A DNA stretch of 49,245 nt from an uncultured Lachnospiraceae bacterium (GTDB taxonomy: Bacteria > Bacillota > Clostridia > Lachnospirales > Lachnospiraceae). The DNA lies in assembly GCA_900316625.1 (NCBI GenBank), contig ONDO01000015.1, forward strand, positions 1 through 49,245, given 5' to 3'. Positions within the stretch are counted from its first letter, which is position 1. Each line of letters starts with the position of its first letter. This document shows, in pieces, positions 33,147 to 42,023 of the stretch. A program made the translations under genes and the position numbers. The notes under the pieces were generated by a model that saw nothing but the letters and a program-made list of their open reading frames with translations, had not been told where the DNA came from and ran no database searches.

Positions 33147-35030
33147 ATGCAGATCACAGACCTTGTGCATCAGTATTATAATAATGTGTCCTCCGGCTCC
33201 ACGGTGTCGAATGGCACAGAAGGTATTCATCAGGTCAGCTCTACCTTAAGCCAGTTACAGGAAGGACAGGTCTTCGAAGGATCGGTCGTGTCCAAAGATG
33301 GAGAGAAGGTTGTTATCAGTCTTGATAATGGACAGAATGTGAGTGCCAGACTTCAGGGAAACATCAGCCTTTCAGAAGGCAGCTCTGTATTTTTTCAGGT
33401 CAAATCCAATTCCGGCGGTAGTATCGAACTTACGCCGATTCCCAATCAGTTATCGAATAATCCAACGATTTTAAATGCACTAGATGCGGCAGGACTGACT
33501 GCAAGCGATAAGAATCTTGTCATGGTAGACAGTATGATGAAGAACTCCATGTCGATTGATTCGAATGCACTGATGTCCATGGCACGTCAGATTGCAAGGA
33601 ATCCGGAGACGGATGTCAGTATCTTAGTGGATATGAATCGTCTACGTATTCCGACCACTCCGGAGATGGTATCCCAGTATGAGAATTATCTTGCCAATCA
33701 GAATGCTGTTCTGGATTCCTTCTCAGAATTATCAACGAATATCACGGAATCCATCTCAAATGGGTCTCTCAATGCCGAGGACGCGCTGAATCTTCAGACG
33801 GAGATCTTCCAGCTCATGACCGGTGAGAATGCAGGTGAGAATTCTCCTGCGGTTGGGGATACATCAGGACAGCTTGCCCAAACTCCGGATGAACTTACTG
33901 ATCAGACAGGGAAAACTGTCAGCCAGGAACTTACAGGTCAGGCAAAGGAAATTGTTAGCCAGGAACTTGCAGGTCAGGCAGGGGAAACTGTTAGCCAGGA
34001 ACTTACAGGACAGGCAAGGGAAATTGCTATTCAGGAACCTACAGGTCAGGTCGCTTTAACTCACGACAGTGAACTTGCCGGTCAGCTTACAGAAGAAGTA
34101 ACCGGGCAGATTTCTGAAGAAGTAAGTGGTCAATCAACAGGAGAGATCAAGGGGGAGTCAAGGGAAGTCATCGTAAGAGAGGCTCCGGAATCTGTTTCCT
34201 ATGCGTTGAAGGATTCTGGTCTTTTCGGTTTAGAGCGGGAACTCAAAGCCCTTCCTGATTTTGAAAAAATGCACAGTTCATATTTTGATGCAGATGGTAA
34301 GCTGCGGCCAGATACTGATGCCAAGGACCTCGCACGCGATATCTTACAATACCTAAAAGAGAATCCGGATGCTTTAAAGAAGAATGCAGACCTTTTGACA
34401 GGTAAGAGTTTCAGTGCTCTTATGAAGAATGTATATGAGCAGTCCTTTACGGTGAAACCAGAAGAACTCATGGGAAAAGAACATCCCATGAAGGAACTCT
34501 ATAAGAACATGACGGTACGCTTAAATGAGGTGGACCAGCTCCTGCAGAAGACGATAGGAGAAGATAATCCGGCATCCAGGACCATCCATAACGTTCAGGA
34601 TAATGTGAAGTTCATGGATACCCTGAATCAGAACTACACCTATCTTCAGATTCCCCTTCGTATGTCTGGCCAGAATGCTACCGGTCAGCTCTATGTTTAT
34701 CATAACAAGAGGAAAGGAAAGAGTGCTGAGAATGAGGAGCTTACGGCCTTTCTCCACTTCGATATGGAGCATCTGGGTTCTACGGATATTGCGGTAAAAC
34801 TCAAGAATAAGAAGGTGGATACCCGCTTCTATATGGACAATGATGCATCTTATGACCTGATTGAGGCGAATCTTCCCATCTTAGAAGCCAGACTGAATGC
34901 CAAGGGCTATACCTGTAAGCTGGAGGTATCGAATGACAAGCATCCGGTAAATTTTATAACCGAGATTGTTGAAAAGGACGCACCAAAAGCTGGTACGTTG
35001 CAGAAGTATTCGTTTGATGTAAAGGCATAA
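33147..35030 (+). CDS. FliK-like hook-length control domain protein
   Basis: A 627-residue protein. The first ~100 residues include a small beta-rich region (GQVFEGSVVSKDGEKVV), the middle has a repeat block (33873-34088) of 12-residue units such as GETVSQELTGQA, and the C-terminal ~130 residues look like the FliK C-terminal (Flg_hook) domain, with IPLRMSGQNATGQLYVY and LEARLNAKGY. FliK measures hook length and switches export specificity. This copy sits in the rnhB neighbourhood beside an FlhB-like gene, the same place as Bacillus ylqG-ylqH, so it may be a paralog with a different role rather than the hook-operon FliK. Confidence 0.8.
   Translation: MQITDLVHQYYNNVSSGSTVSNGTEGIHQVSSTLSQLQEGQVFEGSVVSKDGEKVVISLDNGQNVSARLQGNISLSEGSSVFFQVKSNSGGSIELTPIPNQLSNNPTILNALDAAGLTASDKNLVMVDSMMKNSMSIDSNALMSMARQIARNPETDVSILVDMNRLRIPTTPEMVSQYENYLANQNAVLDSFSELSTNITESISNGSLNAEDALNLQTEIFQLMTGENAGENSPAVGDTSGQLAQTPDELTDQTGKTVSQELTGQAKEIVSQELAGQAGETVSQELTGQAREIAIQEPTGQVALTHDSELAGQLTEEVTGQISEEVSGQSTGEIKGESREVIVREAPESVSYALKDSGLFGLERELKALPDFEKMHSSYFDADGKLRPDTDAKDLARDILQYLKENPDALKKNADLLTGKSFSALMKNVYEQSFTVKPEELMGKEHPMKELYKNMTVRLNEVDQLLQKTIGEDNPASRTIHNVQDNVKFMDTLNQNYTYLQIPLRMSGQNATGQLYVYHNKRKGKSAENEELTAFLHFDMEHLGSTDIAVKLKNKKVDTRFYMDNDASYDLIEANLPILEARLNAKGYTCKLEVSNDKHPVNFITEIVEKDAPKAGTLQKYSFDVKA
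33873..34088 (+). repeat. Tandem 36-bp coding repeats in the FliK-like gene
   Basis: Six 12-residue units on a 36-base period; units at 33909, 33945 and 33981 are close copies with the core VSQELTGQA, and the flanking units at 33873, 34017 and 34053 are worn. They lie in the linker between the N- and C-terminal domains. Confidence 0.85.
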
Positions 35031-35031
35031 T

Positions 35032-35328
35032 ATGGCAGAAGAATTCGACAAAGAGAAAACAGCGGTCGCGATCCAATATGATCCTGGCGATGCGGCACCG
35101 AAGATTCTGGCTACCGGTAAAGGACATGTCGCGCAGAAGATTATAGAAGAGGCCAAGAAAGCGGATGTCCCCTTTTATAAAGATTCAAAGCTGGCGGATA
35201 CCTTGTCGCGGCTGGAAATCGGTGAGGCGATTCCGCCAGAACTATATGAGGTCGTGGCTGAGATCCTGGTATTCGTTGATGACATGGATAAGGTGAAGTC
35301 AAAACTGCAGGGAGCTGGCAAGCTCTAG
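35032..35328 (+). CDS. FlhB C-terminal domain-like protein
   Basis: A 98-residue soluble protein resembling the cytoplasmic C-terminal domain of the flagellar export gate FlhB: AVAIQYDPGDAAPKILATGKGHVAQKI and PFYKDSKLADTL match the FlhB pattern after its autocleavage site. The cleavage motif NPTH and the membrane domain are absent. It follows the FliK-like gene by 1 base, and FliK and FlhB are known to interact in the substrate switch, so the pair probably works together. The family equivalent in Bacillus is YlqH. Confidence 0.88.
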   Translation: MAEEFDKEKTAVAIQYDPGDAAPKILATGKGHVAQKIIEEAKKADVPFYKDSKLADTLSRLEIGEAIPPELYEVVAEILVFVDDMDKVKSKLQGAGKL

Positions 35329-35338
35329 AGGGTGAGTT

Positions 35339-35695
35339 ATGGAGAGCAGTCGATCAGTTGGTAGCAGATATGAAGCGGTGGCGGCAGAATATCTTCAGAA
35401 GGAAGGCTATCGGATTCTTACGAAGAATTTCCGCTCCAGATTCGGGGAGATTGATATTGTGGCGGAAGAGGAGCCTTACCTGGTCTTCGTTGAGGTGAAA
35501 TATAGAACGAAGCAGAGCCAGGGGGATCCTTCGGAGGCTGTGGATTACCGTAAGATTCGTAAGATCACCAAAACGGCAGAATACTATCTTGTTAAAAAGG
35601 GAATTTCCATGGAGAGACCCATTCGTTTTGATATCGTGTCGATTCTTCCCGATGAGATACGTCTTTTAAGGAATGCTTTTGATGCTGCACTCTAG
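35339..35695 (+). CDS. yraN: YraN-family endonuclease-like protein
   Basis: A 118-residue protein of UPF0102, a restriction-endonuclease-like fold. The metal-binding pattern is visible in GEIDIVAEEEPYLVFVEVK (E, D, then ExK). Its cell role is not settled. It closes the lepB-rbgA-lepB-rnhB-FliK-like-FlhB-like run, 10 bases after the FlhB-like gene. Confidence 0.93.
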   Translation: MESSRSVGSRYEAVAAEYLQKEGYRILTKNFRSRFGEIDIVAEEEPYLVFVEVKYRTKQSQGDPSEAVDYRKIRKITKTAEYYLVKKGISMERPIRFDIVSILPDEIRLLRNAFDAAL

Positions 35696-35704
35696 AGCCC
35701 TGTT

Positions 35705-35733
35705 TTGCCTTTTTGTCTATTTTAAGGTACAAT
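35705..35733 (+). promoter_or_regulatory. der promoter
   Basis: TTGCCT, 17-base spacer, TACAAT, with a leader of about 33 bases. No terminator was seen between yraN and this promoter. Confidence 0.65.
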
Positions 35734-35772
35734 AAGAAGTAATTTATAGATTTTAAAATAAGGATAAATAAT

Positions 35773-37101
35773 ATGAGTAAACCTGTAGTGGCAATTGTTG
35801 GTCGTCCCAACGTTGGAAAATCCACCTTATTTAACGTTCTTGCAGGAGAGCGTATTTCGATCGTTAAGGACACTCCCGGTGTTACCAGAGACCGTATCTA
35901 TGCTGATTGTTCCTGGCTGAATCGTGAATTTACCATGATTGATACGGGCGGTATTGAACCGGATTCTTCCGATGTCATTCTGTCCCAGATGAGAGATCAG
36001 GCGCAGATTGCGATTGAGACGGCGGATGTTATTATCTTCCTTACGGATGTAAGACAGGGCCTTCAGGATTCTGACCAGAAGGTTTGTGATATGCTTCGTA
36101 AGTCTCATAAGCCCGTTGTCCTGGTTGTTAACAAGGTTGACGACTTCCAGAAGCAGATGAATGAAGTATATGAATTCTACAATCTCGGAATCGGTGAACC
36201 CTTCCCCATCTCTTCCGTAAACCAGCTTGGTCTCGGAGATATGTTAGAAGAGGTCGTTTCACATTTCCCTGATGCATCTGAGTATGAGGAAGATGAAGAT
36301 ATTCCCAAGATTGCAATCATTGGTAAGCCTAATGTCGGTAAGTCCTCCCTGGTGAATCGTCTGGCAGGTAACAATCGTTCCATCGTATCCGATATTGCAG
36401 GTACGACACGCGATGCTGTTGATACCAAGGTTAAGTTCGAAGGCAAGGAGTATATCTTTATTGATACAGCAGGTCTTCGTAGAAAATCCAAGGTTAAGGA
36501 AGACCTGGAGCGTTACTCTGTTATCCGTGCTGTTTCCGCTGTTGAGAAAGCAGATGTTGTTCTCATCATGATCGATGGTACCGAGGGTGTTACCGAACAG
36601 GATGCGAAGATCGCCGGTATCGCTCATGAGAAGGGCAAGGGTATCATTGTCTGCGTCAATAAATGGGATGCGGTTGAAAAGGATGATAAGACCATCTATC
36701 GTCAGACGGAGAAGATTCGTTCAACGCTTTCCTTTATGCAGTATGCTCTGATTTTGTTCATCTCTGCTAAGTCCGGTCAGAGAGTAAATAAGCTCTATGA
36801 CGCAATTGATACGGTGATTTTGAATAATACCATGCGTGTTCAGACCGGTGTTCTGAATGAGATCATTACCGAAGCTGTTGCAATGCAGCAGCCTCCTATG
36901 GATAAGGGTAGAAGACTTCGTATCTACTATGCGACCCAGGCTTCTGTTAAGCCGCCTACCTTTGTTCTCTTCGTTAATTACAAGGATCTTATGCACTTCT
37001 CTTATGTGCGTTATCTGGAGAATAGAATTCGTGATTCTTTCGGATTTGAAGGTACTGACCTTCACTTCATCATCCGTGAGAGGAAGGAGAAAGATCAATG
37101 A
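35773..37101 (+). CDS. der: Ribosome-associated GTPase Der (EngA)
   Basis: A 442-residue GTPase with two tandem G domains, needed for 50S assembly. The first G1 is GRPNVGKST (10-18) and the second GKPNVGKSS (about 183-191); both DTxG motifs and NKxD motifs are present (VNKVD, VNKWD). The C-terminal ~95 residues form the KH-like domain. AGGA precedes the ATG. The stop overlaps plsY. Confidence 0.98.
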   Translation: MSKPVVAIVGRPNVGKSTLFNVLAGERISIVKDTPGVTRDRIYADCSWLNREFTMIDTGGIEPDSSDVILSQMRDQAQIAIETADVIIFLTDVRQGLQDSDQKVCDMLRKSHKPVVLVVNKVDDFQKQMNEVYEFYNLGIGEPFPISSVNQLGLGDMLEEVVSHFPDASEYEEDEDIPKIAIIGKPNVGKSSLVNRLAGNNRSIVSDIAGTTRDAVDTKVKFEGKEYIFIDTAGLRRKSKVKEDLERYSVIRAVSAVEKADVVLIMIDGTEGVTEQDAKIAGIAHEKGKGIIVCVNKWDAVEKDDKTIYRQTEKIRSTLSFMQYALILFISAKSGQRVNKLYDAIDTVILNNTMRVQTGVLNEIITEAVAMQQPPMDKGRRLRIYYATQASVKPPTFVLFVNYKDLMHFSYVRYLENRIRDSFGFEGTDLHFIIRERKEKDQ

Positions 37102-37778
37102 CAATCGTGTACAGGCTTCTTAGTGTCTTGATCGGTTATGCATTTGGTAATCTGACCTTTGGCTACTATATCGGAAAACATTTGAATGTTGATATCAGAA
37201 AGCAAGGCTCCGGAAATATTGGAACAACCAATACCTTACGTATTCTTGGCCTTAAGGCTGGTATATGGACTCTGATCCTGGATTGCCTGAAGGCAATACT
37301 TGCGGCTCTTATAGCATGGCTGATTTTCTCCCATGTTGATTCGGTAGCAGATGATTTTCTCCCTGTGATTCGACTCTATGCAGCTTTTGGAGCCGTTCTT
37401 GGACATGATTTCCCCGCACTCCTTAAGTTTAAGGGTGGCAAGGGAATTGCAACCAGTTTTGGATTCCTGATCGTGGTAGCACCTAAGATGCTGATCTTTG
37501 CGATTCCTCTTTTTGTCATTTTGGTTGCAATCTATCGTTATATCTCCCTGGGATCTATTATGGGCGCCATTTCCGTTATTATTATGGCATGGATCTTCGC
37601 GCCGATTGGATGGCTGAACCTCCCGGAAAGCTATGCTTATGAAGGCGCCATCATTCTTACGATTGTCGGCTGCCTTGCAACTTATCTGCATCGCGCCAAT
37701 ATTGATCGTTTGCTCCATCATAAGGAGAACAAGTTCACGTTTCATCCCAATACATCGAAGGAGAACAAGAATGGCTGA
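37098..37778 (+). CDS. plsY: Glycerol-3-phosphate acyltransferase PlsY
   Basis: A 226-residue polytopic membrane enzyme that transfers an acyl group from acyl phosphate (made by PlsX) to glycerol 3-phosphate. Family motifs are [31 protein letters not shown] and the [10 protein letters not shown] stretch; about five hydrophobic segments are seen. The ATG overlaps the der stop. It is followed by gpsA, which makes its substrate. Confidence 0.97.
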   Translation: MTIVYRLLSVLIGYAFGNLTFGYYIGKHLNVDIRKQGSGNIGTTNTLRILGLKAGIWTLILDCLKAILAALIAWLIFSHVDSVADDFLPVIRLYAAFGAVLGHDFPALLKFKGGKGIATSFGFLIVVAPKMLIFAIPLFVILVAIYRYISLGSIMGAISVIIMAWIFAPIGWLNLPESYAYEGAIILTIVGCLATYLHRANIDRLLHHKENKFTFHPNTSKENKNG

Positions 37779-38790
37779 TATTAGTGTATTAGGAGCAGGT
37801 AGCTGGGGAACAGCTCTTGCAGCCCTGCTTTGTGATAATGGTCATCAGGTAGTTCTCTGGTCTCATCGTAAGGAACAGGCAGAAGAGTTGAATTCTTCAC
37901 ATGTGAATCAGTCGAAGCTTCCCGGGGTAGGTCTCCCCGAGAAGCTTCGCTTTACGTCTGATCTCGAAGAGGCTTTGAGCGAGAAGGACCTGATCGTTTT
38001 CGCAGTTCCATCGAAGGCTGAGAGGGAGACGGCTGAGAAATGTAAAGCTTATCTTCCAGCTGGACAGAGAATCATTACGGTATCAAAGGGCATAGAAGAA
38101 GACAGCCTGATGACCCAGGTGGAGATCTTAAAAGATGTACTTCCGGATGCCGTCGTTGGTATTCTTTCCGGCCCCAGCCACGCGGAAGAGGTTGTCCTTC
38201 GCCAGCCGACCTTGGTGGTCGCAGGCTCAGAATCCAGAGACCTTGCAATCTTTGTTCAGGAACTCTTTATGAATGAGAATTTCCGTGTCTATGTTAGTCC
38301 GGATGTTCTCGGAATCGAGGTCGGTGGTTCGCTGAAGAATGTGATTGCTCTTGCAGCTGGTATGTCAGATGGTCTTGGCTTTGGCGATAATGCAAAAGCA
38401 GCTCTGATTACCCGTGGAATCAAAGAGATTTCCCAGCTTGCCGTAGCTATGGGCGGAAGAGAAGAAACTCTTTCCGGACTTACCGGAATCGGCGACCTGA
38501 TTGTTACCTGCCAGTCCCATCATTCCAGAAATAGAAGAGCCGGTGTCTATATCGGTCAGGGAATGAAGACCAAGGAAGCGATGGATAAGGTTGCCATGGT
38601 TGTCGAAGGCGTATATAGCGCCAAAGCGGCACAGAAACTTGGCCAGAAGTATGGGGTTGAACTTCCTATTATCAGTGAAGTAAATCGTGTTCTCTTCGAG
38701 AATAAGGATCCGAGAGAAGCTGTTCTCTCCCTTATGACCAGAGATAAGAAGAAGGAAGTGGAACTCTATAAGTGGTCCGACTTCCGGTAA
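37771..38790 (+). CDS. gpsA: Glycerol-3-phosphate dehydrogenase (NAD(P)+)
   Basis: A 339-residue enzyme that reduces dihydroxyacetone phosphate to glycerol 3-phosphate for phospholipids. The Rossmann motif GAGSWGTALA is at 8-17; GPSHAEEV, the catalytic lysine region GGSLKNVIALAAG and GDLIVTCQSHHSRNR are present. ATG 37771 is used, with AAGGAG in front and overlapping the plsY end by 8 bases; a longer open frame to 37633 runs inside plsY and is rejected. Confidence 0.97.
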   Translation: MADISVLGAGSWGTALAALLCDNGHQVVLWSHRKEQAEELNSSHVNQSKLPGVGLPEKLRFTSDLEEALSEKDLIVFAVPSKAERETAEKCKAYLPAGQRIITVSKGIEEDSLMTQVEILKDVLPDAVVGILSGPSHAEEVVLRQPTLVVAGSESRDLAIFVQELFMNENFRVYVSPDVLGIEVGGSLKNVIALAAGMSDGLGFGDNAKAALITRGIKEISQLAVAMGGREETLSGLTGIGDLIVTCQSHHSRNRRAGVYIGQGMKTKEAMDKVAMVVEGVYSAKAAQKLGQKYGVELPIISEVNRVLFENKDPREAVLSLMTRDKKKEVELYKWSDFR

Positions 38791-38835
38791 GGATTCGCTA
38801 GATTCATATTAGCTTCCATCTAAAAGGAGAAAGAG

Positions 38836-39279
38836 ATGTCCGCAAACGAAACCATTCGCATTAAGTATCATTCGGATCAGATTGAGAAATTACGTTATAT
38901 TGATGGTAAATCCGACTGGATCGATCTTCGTGTAGCAGAAGAAGTATCCATGAAGAAGGGAGATTTCCGTCTGATCGATATGGGAATTTCCGTGCAGCTG
39001 CCTAAGGGATATGAGATGCTCTTAGTAGCGAGAAGCTCTACATTTAAGAACTTTGGCCTCATTCAGACCAATGCCATGGGCGTAATCGATGAGACCTATT
39101 GCGGTGATGACGATCATATCAAGATGCCTGTCTATGCAACCCGCGATATCGATATTCATGTGAATGACAGACTTTGTCAGTTTCGTATTATGGAGCATCA
39201 GCCTGCCATTCATTTCGATGAAGTAGAGAGCTTAGGGAATGCTGCGCGAGGCGGTTTTGGTTCTACCGGAGTGTCATAA
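38836..39279 (+). CDS. dut: dUTP diphosphatase (dUTPase)
   Basis: A 147-residue trimeric-type dUTPase that clears dUTP and supplies dUMP. Motif 1 is in RLIDMGISVQLPKGYEM, motif 2 ARSSTFKNFGL, motif 3 GVIDETYCGDDD, and motif 5 RGGFGSTG at the C-terminus. It works toward the same goal as ung (10254): keeping uracil out of DNA. AAAGGAGAAAGAG is the ribosome site. Confidence 0.94.
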   Translation: MSANETIRIKYHSDQIEKLRYIDGKSDWIDLRVAEEVSMKKGDFRLIDMGISVQLPKGYEMLLVARSSTFKNFGLIQTNAMGVIDETYCGDDDHIKMPVYATRDIDIHVNDRLCQFRIMEHQPAIHFDEVESLGNAARGGFGSTGVS

Positions 39280-39381
39280 AATTTCAGGTCTGATTTTCAG
39301 AAAATAAATGGATTCAAACGCAAGATATAGTATAATAAATTCTACAGAGACCTGGTTTCTCAACAATATGGAGGGTAGAGT

Positions 39382-40035
39382 ATGAATGCTATTGAAGAGC
39401 GTATGTTAAAGTTTTATTCCAAGAATGACCGTTCTGTTACCATTAACGCCTGTCCGGGGCATTTCGCGACAAGTCAGTCACATACGAACTTTTATATTGA
39501 TGTTACGCGTATCAAGATGAGAGTATCGGAAGCCGAAGAGGCAGCACACGCTCTCTGTGCAATGATTCAGGATCGTGTCGATACGATTGATACCATTGTC
39601 TGTCTGGATGGCACCGAGATGCTGGGTGGCTTCTTAGGTCGCCAGATCGAAAAGGGGAATTTCCACATGACCAACCGTCATGAGACCATGTATGTGGTAG
39701 AACCGGAAGAGAATTCCATTCATCAATTCTTATTCCGTATCAATAACCGCATGGCCATTGAAGGGAAGAATGTACTGATCCTTGTGGATACGACATCTAC
39801 CGGTGAGACCTTAAAACGCGTCATCGAATGTGTCAGATACTATGGTGGTAAGCCGGTTGGTTGTGCAGCTATTTTCAGCACCATTGATTCCATTTTAGAT
39901 CAGAAGATCTATTCTCTCTTCTCAGCAGATGACATGCCGGAGTATCAGGTTTACGAACCTCAGGATTGTCCTTTCTGTGCGAAGAAGATTCCGATTGATG
40001 CACTTGTTAATGGTTATGGTTATGCCAAATTGTAA
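39382..40035 (+). CDS. Phosphoribosyltransferase-like protein, OPRT-type
   Basis: A 217-residue protein with a type I phosphoribosyltransferase fold. The PRPP-binding loop is in LILVDTTSTGETL (about residues 131-143); the usual acidic pair is reduced to one Asp (VDT instead of DD). The C-terminus has a Cys pair CPFC followed by KKIPIDAL, as in some proteins annotated orotate phosphoribosyltransferase in Clostridia. No other pyrimidine gene is next to it. The real substrate is unknown. A possible -10 (TATAAT, 39331-39336) lies upstream without a good -35. Confidence 0.7.
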   Translation: MNAIEERMLKFYSKNDRSVTINACPGHFATSQSHTNFYIDVTRIKMRVSEAEEAAHALCAMIQDRVDTIDTIVCLDGTEMLGGFLGRQIEKGNFHMTNRHETMYVVEPEENSIHQFLFRINNRMAIEGKNVLILVDTTSTGETLKRVIECVRYYGGKPVGCAAIFSTIDSILDQKIYSLFSADDMPEYQVYEPQDCPFCAKKIPIDALVNGYGYAKL

Positions 40036-40093
40036 GCGCATTTTATGGCAGGATAAGGAATCGAACAAATTTTCTGTTTTGCCATGTCTCTAC

Positions 40094-40123
40094 TTGTGAA
40101 AACACAATAGATTGGGTTATAAT
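40094..40123 (+). promoter_or_regulatory. parE-parC promoter
   Basis: TTGTGA, 18-base spacer, TATAAT. The predicted start at about 40130 lies inside the 5' arm of the hairpin at 40124-40169. Confidence 0.7.
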
Positions 40124-40174
40124 ATCCCCTGATTGGGCATATCTTGTTGTGATAGCCTGCTCAGGGGATTTTTT
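40124..40174 (+). terminator. Terminator overlapping the parE start of transcription
   Basis: ATCCCCTGA (40124-40132) with TCAGGGGAT (40161-40169), an inner stem GGC-TATC/GATA-GCC, and six T. Transcripts arriving from upstream contain both arms, whereas transcripts from the promoter at 40094 begin at about 40130 and lack most of the 5' arm, so they should escape termination. Confidence 0.8.
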
Positions 40175-40197
40175 GTGTGAAAGGATATATACCCACG

Positions 40198-41991
40198 ATG
40201 GCTCCGAAACATAATCAAGACTATAGCGAGAATAATATCTCGGTGCTGGAAGGACTTGAACCTGTACGTGTTCGTCCTGGAATGTATATTGGATCGACTT
40301 CCAGAAAGGGTTTGAATCACCTTATCTATGAAATCGTTGATAACTCTGTAGACGAACATCTTGCAGGTTACTGTGACACCATTCATGTAACCTTGGAAAA
40401 GGATGGATCTTGTACAGTAGAAGATAACGGACGTGGTATTCCGGTTGGTAACCATAAATTCGGTATTCCTGCAGAGCGTGTCGTCTTCACAACCTTACAT
40501 GCGGGTGGTAAGTTCGATAATAATGCATATAAAACATCCGGTGGTCTGCATGGTGTAGGCTCCTCTGTTGTAAATGCGCTTTCTGTATATATGGATGTTG
40601 AGATCAGTATTGATGGCAATATCTATCATGATCATTTTGAACGTGGTAAGGCGACGGAAGAACTGATCATGAATATGCTTCCGGTCATTGGCAAAACGAA
40701 GAAGACGGGAACGAAGATCAACTTCCTTCCGGATCCGGAAATCTTTGAAAATGTTATCTTCAAAGAAGATGAAGTGAAGTCCAGGCTGCATGAGACCGCA
40801 TATCTGAATCCGAATCTTACCATCATCTATAAGGATCTTCGCAAGGAAGAAGCAGACGAAAATGAATTCCATGAGAATATACTCGGTTTCTGTAATAACA
40901 TCTACAACGCTGAAGGTGGTACCCATATCACTGGTTTTAAGACCACCTTTACGACGGTTATTAATTCCTATGCCAGAGAGCTTGGCATTCTGAAGGAGAA
41001 GGATCAGAACTTCACCGGAGCTGACGTACGTAATGGGATGACAGCTGTTATCTCTGTTAAGCATCCGGATCCTCGTTTTGAAGGACAGACGAAAACAAAG
41101 CTGGATAATCCGGACGCTGGTAAATCTACCGGTAAGGTAACAGGAGATGAGATTCAGCTCTTCTTTGACCGTAACCTCGATATTTTAAAGCAGGTAATCG
41201 AATGTGCCGAGAAAGCGGCAAAGATTCGTAAGACAGAAGAACGTGCAAAGACCAATCTTCTTACCAAGCAGAAGTTCTCTTTTGATACCAACGGTAAGCT
41301 TGCCAACTGTGAATCCAGAGACTCAGAGAAGTGTGAGATCTTCATTGTCGAGGGAGATTCTGCAGGTGGCTCTGCAAAGATGGCAAGAAATCGTATGTAT
41401 CAGGCAATCATGCCTATCCGTGGTAAGATCTTAAATGTTGAAAAGGCTTCCATCGATAAGGTCCTGAAGAATGCTGAAATTAAGACCATGATCAACGCTT
41501 TTGGTTGTGGATTCTCTGAAGGATATGGCAATGATTTCGATATCTCCAAGCTTCGTTATGGCAAGATCATTATTATGGCCGATGCCGATGTCGATGGTGC
41601 ACACATCTCAACCCTTCTTCTAACTCTGTTCTATCGCTTTATGCCGGAGCTGATCTATGAAGGTCATGTATATATAGCAATGCCTCCCCTCTATAAGGTG
41701 ATTCCTCAGAGAGGAAAAGAAGAGTACCTCTACGATGATGCTGCACTAGAAAAATATCGTAAAACACATACAGGCAAGTTCATCCTGCAGAGATACAAGG
41801 GTCTTGGAGAGATGGATCCCCAGCAGCTCTGGGAAACCACTCTGGATCCAGAGACTCGTATGATGAAGAAGATTGAGATCGAAGATGGACGTATGGCTTC
41901 GGAAGTTACAGAGATGCTGATGGGTAACGATGTAGCTCCCAGAAGAAAGTTCATTCACGATAATGCAATGAGTGCGGCATTGGATGTTTAG
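40198..41991 (+). CDS. parE: Type IIA topoisomerase subunit B (ParE/GyrB)
   Basis: A 597-residue ATPase subunit. The GHKL domain has EIVDNSVDEHLAG and DNGRGIPV, and GGLHGVGSSVVNALS; the Toprim part has EGDSAGGSAKMARNR and the metal motif DADVDGAHI; the end is typical QLWETTLDPE. ATG 40198 is preferred to the GTG at 40177, which lies over the AAAGGA ribosome site, though spacing to the ATG is long. Named parE because its partner's C-terminus lacks a clear GyrA box; gyrB cannot be excluded. Confidence 0.9.
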   Translation: MAPKHNQDYSENNISVLEGLEPVRVRPGMYIGSTSRKGLNHLIYEIVDNSVDEHLAGYCDTIHVTLEKDGSCTVEDNGRGIPVGNHKFGIPAERVVFTTLHAGGKFDNNAYKTSGGLHGVGSSVVNALSVYMDVEISIDGNIYHDHFERGKATEELIMNMLPVIGKTKKTGTKINFLPDPEIFENVIFKEDEVKSRLHETAYLNPNLTIIYKDLRKEEADENEFHENILGFCNNIYNAEGGTHITGFKTTFTTVINSYARELGILKEKDQNFTGADVRNGMTAVISVKHPDPRFEGQTKTKLDNPDAGKSTGKVTGDEIQLFFDRNLDILKQVIECAEKAAKIRKTEERAKTNLLTKQKFSFDTNGKLANCESRDSEKCEIFIVEGDSAGGSAKMARNRMYQAIMPIRGKILNVEKASIDKVLKNAEIKTMINAFGCGFSEGYGNDFDISKLRYGKIIIMADADVDGAHISTLLLTLFYRFMPELIYEGHVYIAMPPLYKVIPQRGKEEYLYDDAALEKYRKTHTGKFILQRYKGLGEMDPQQLWETTLDPETRMMKKIEIEDGRMASEVTEMLMGNDVAPRRKFIHDNAMSAALDV

Positions 41992-42023
41992 AGAATACAG
42001 ATTACAGGAGCTAAGGAAATAAA

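Noticed and set aside
37633-37770. 46-residue N-terminal extension of GpsA
   Set aside because: It lies within plsY coding sequence; ATG 37771 has AAGGAG and gives the normal start before the Rossmann motif.
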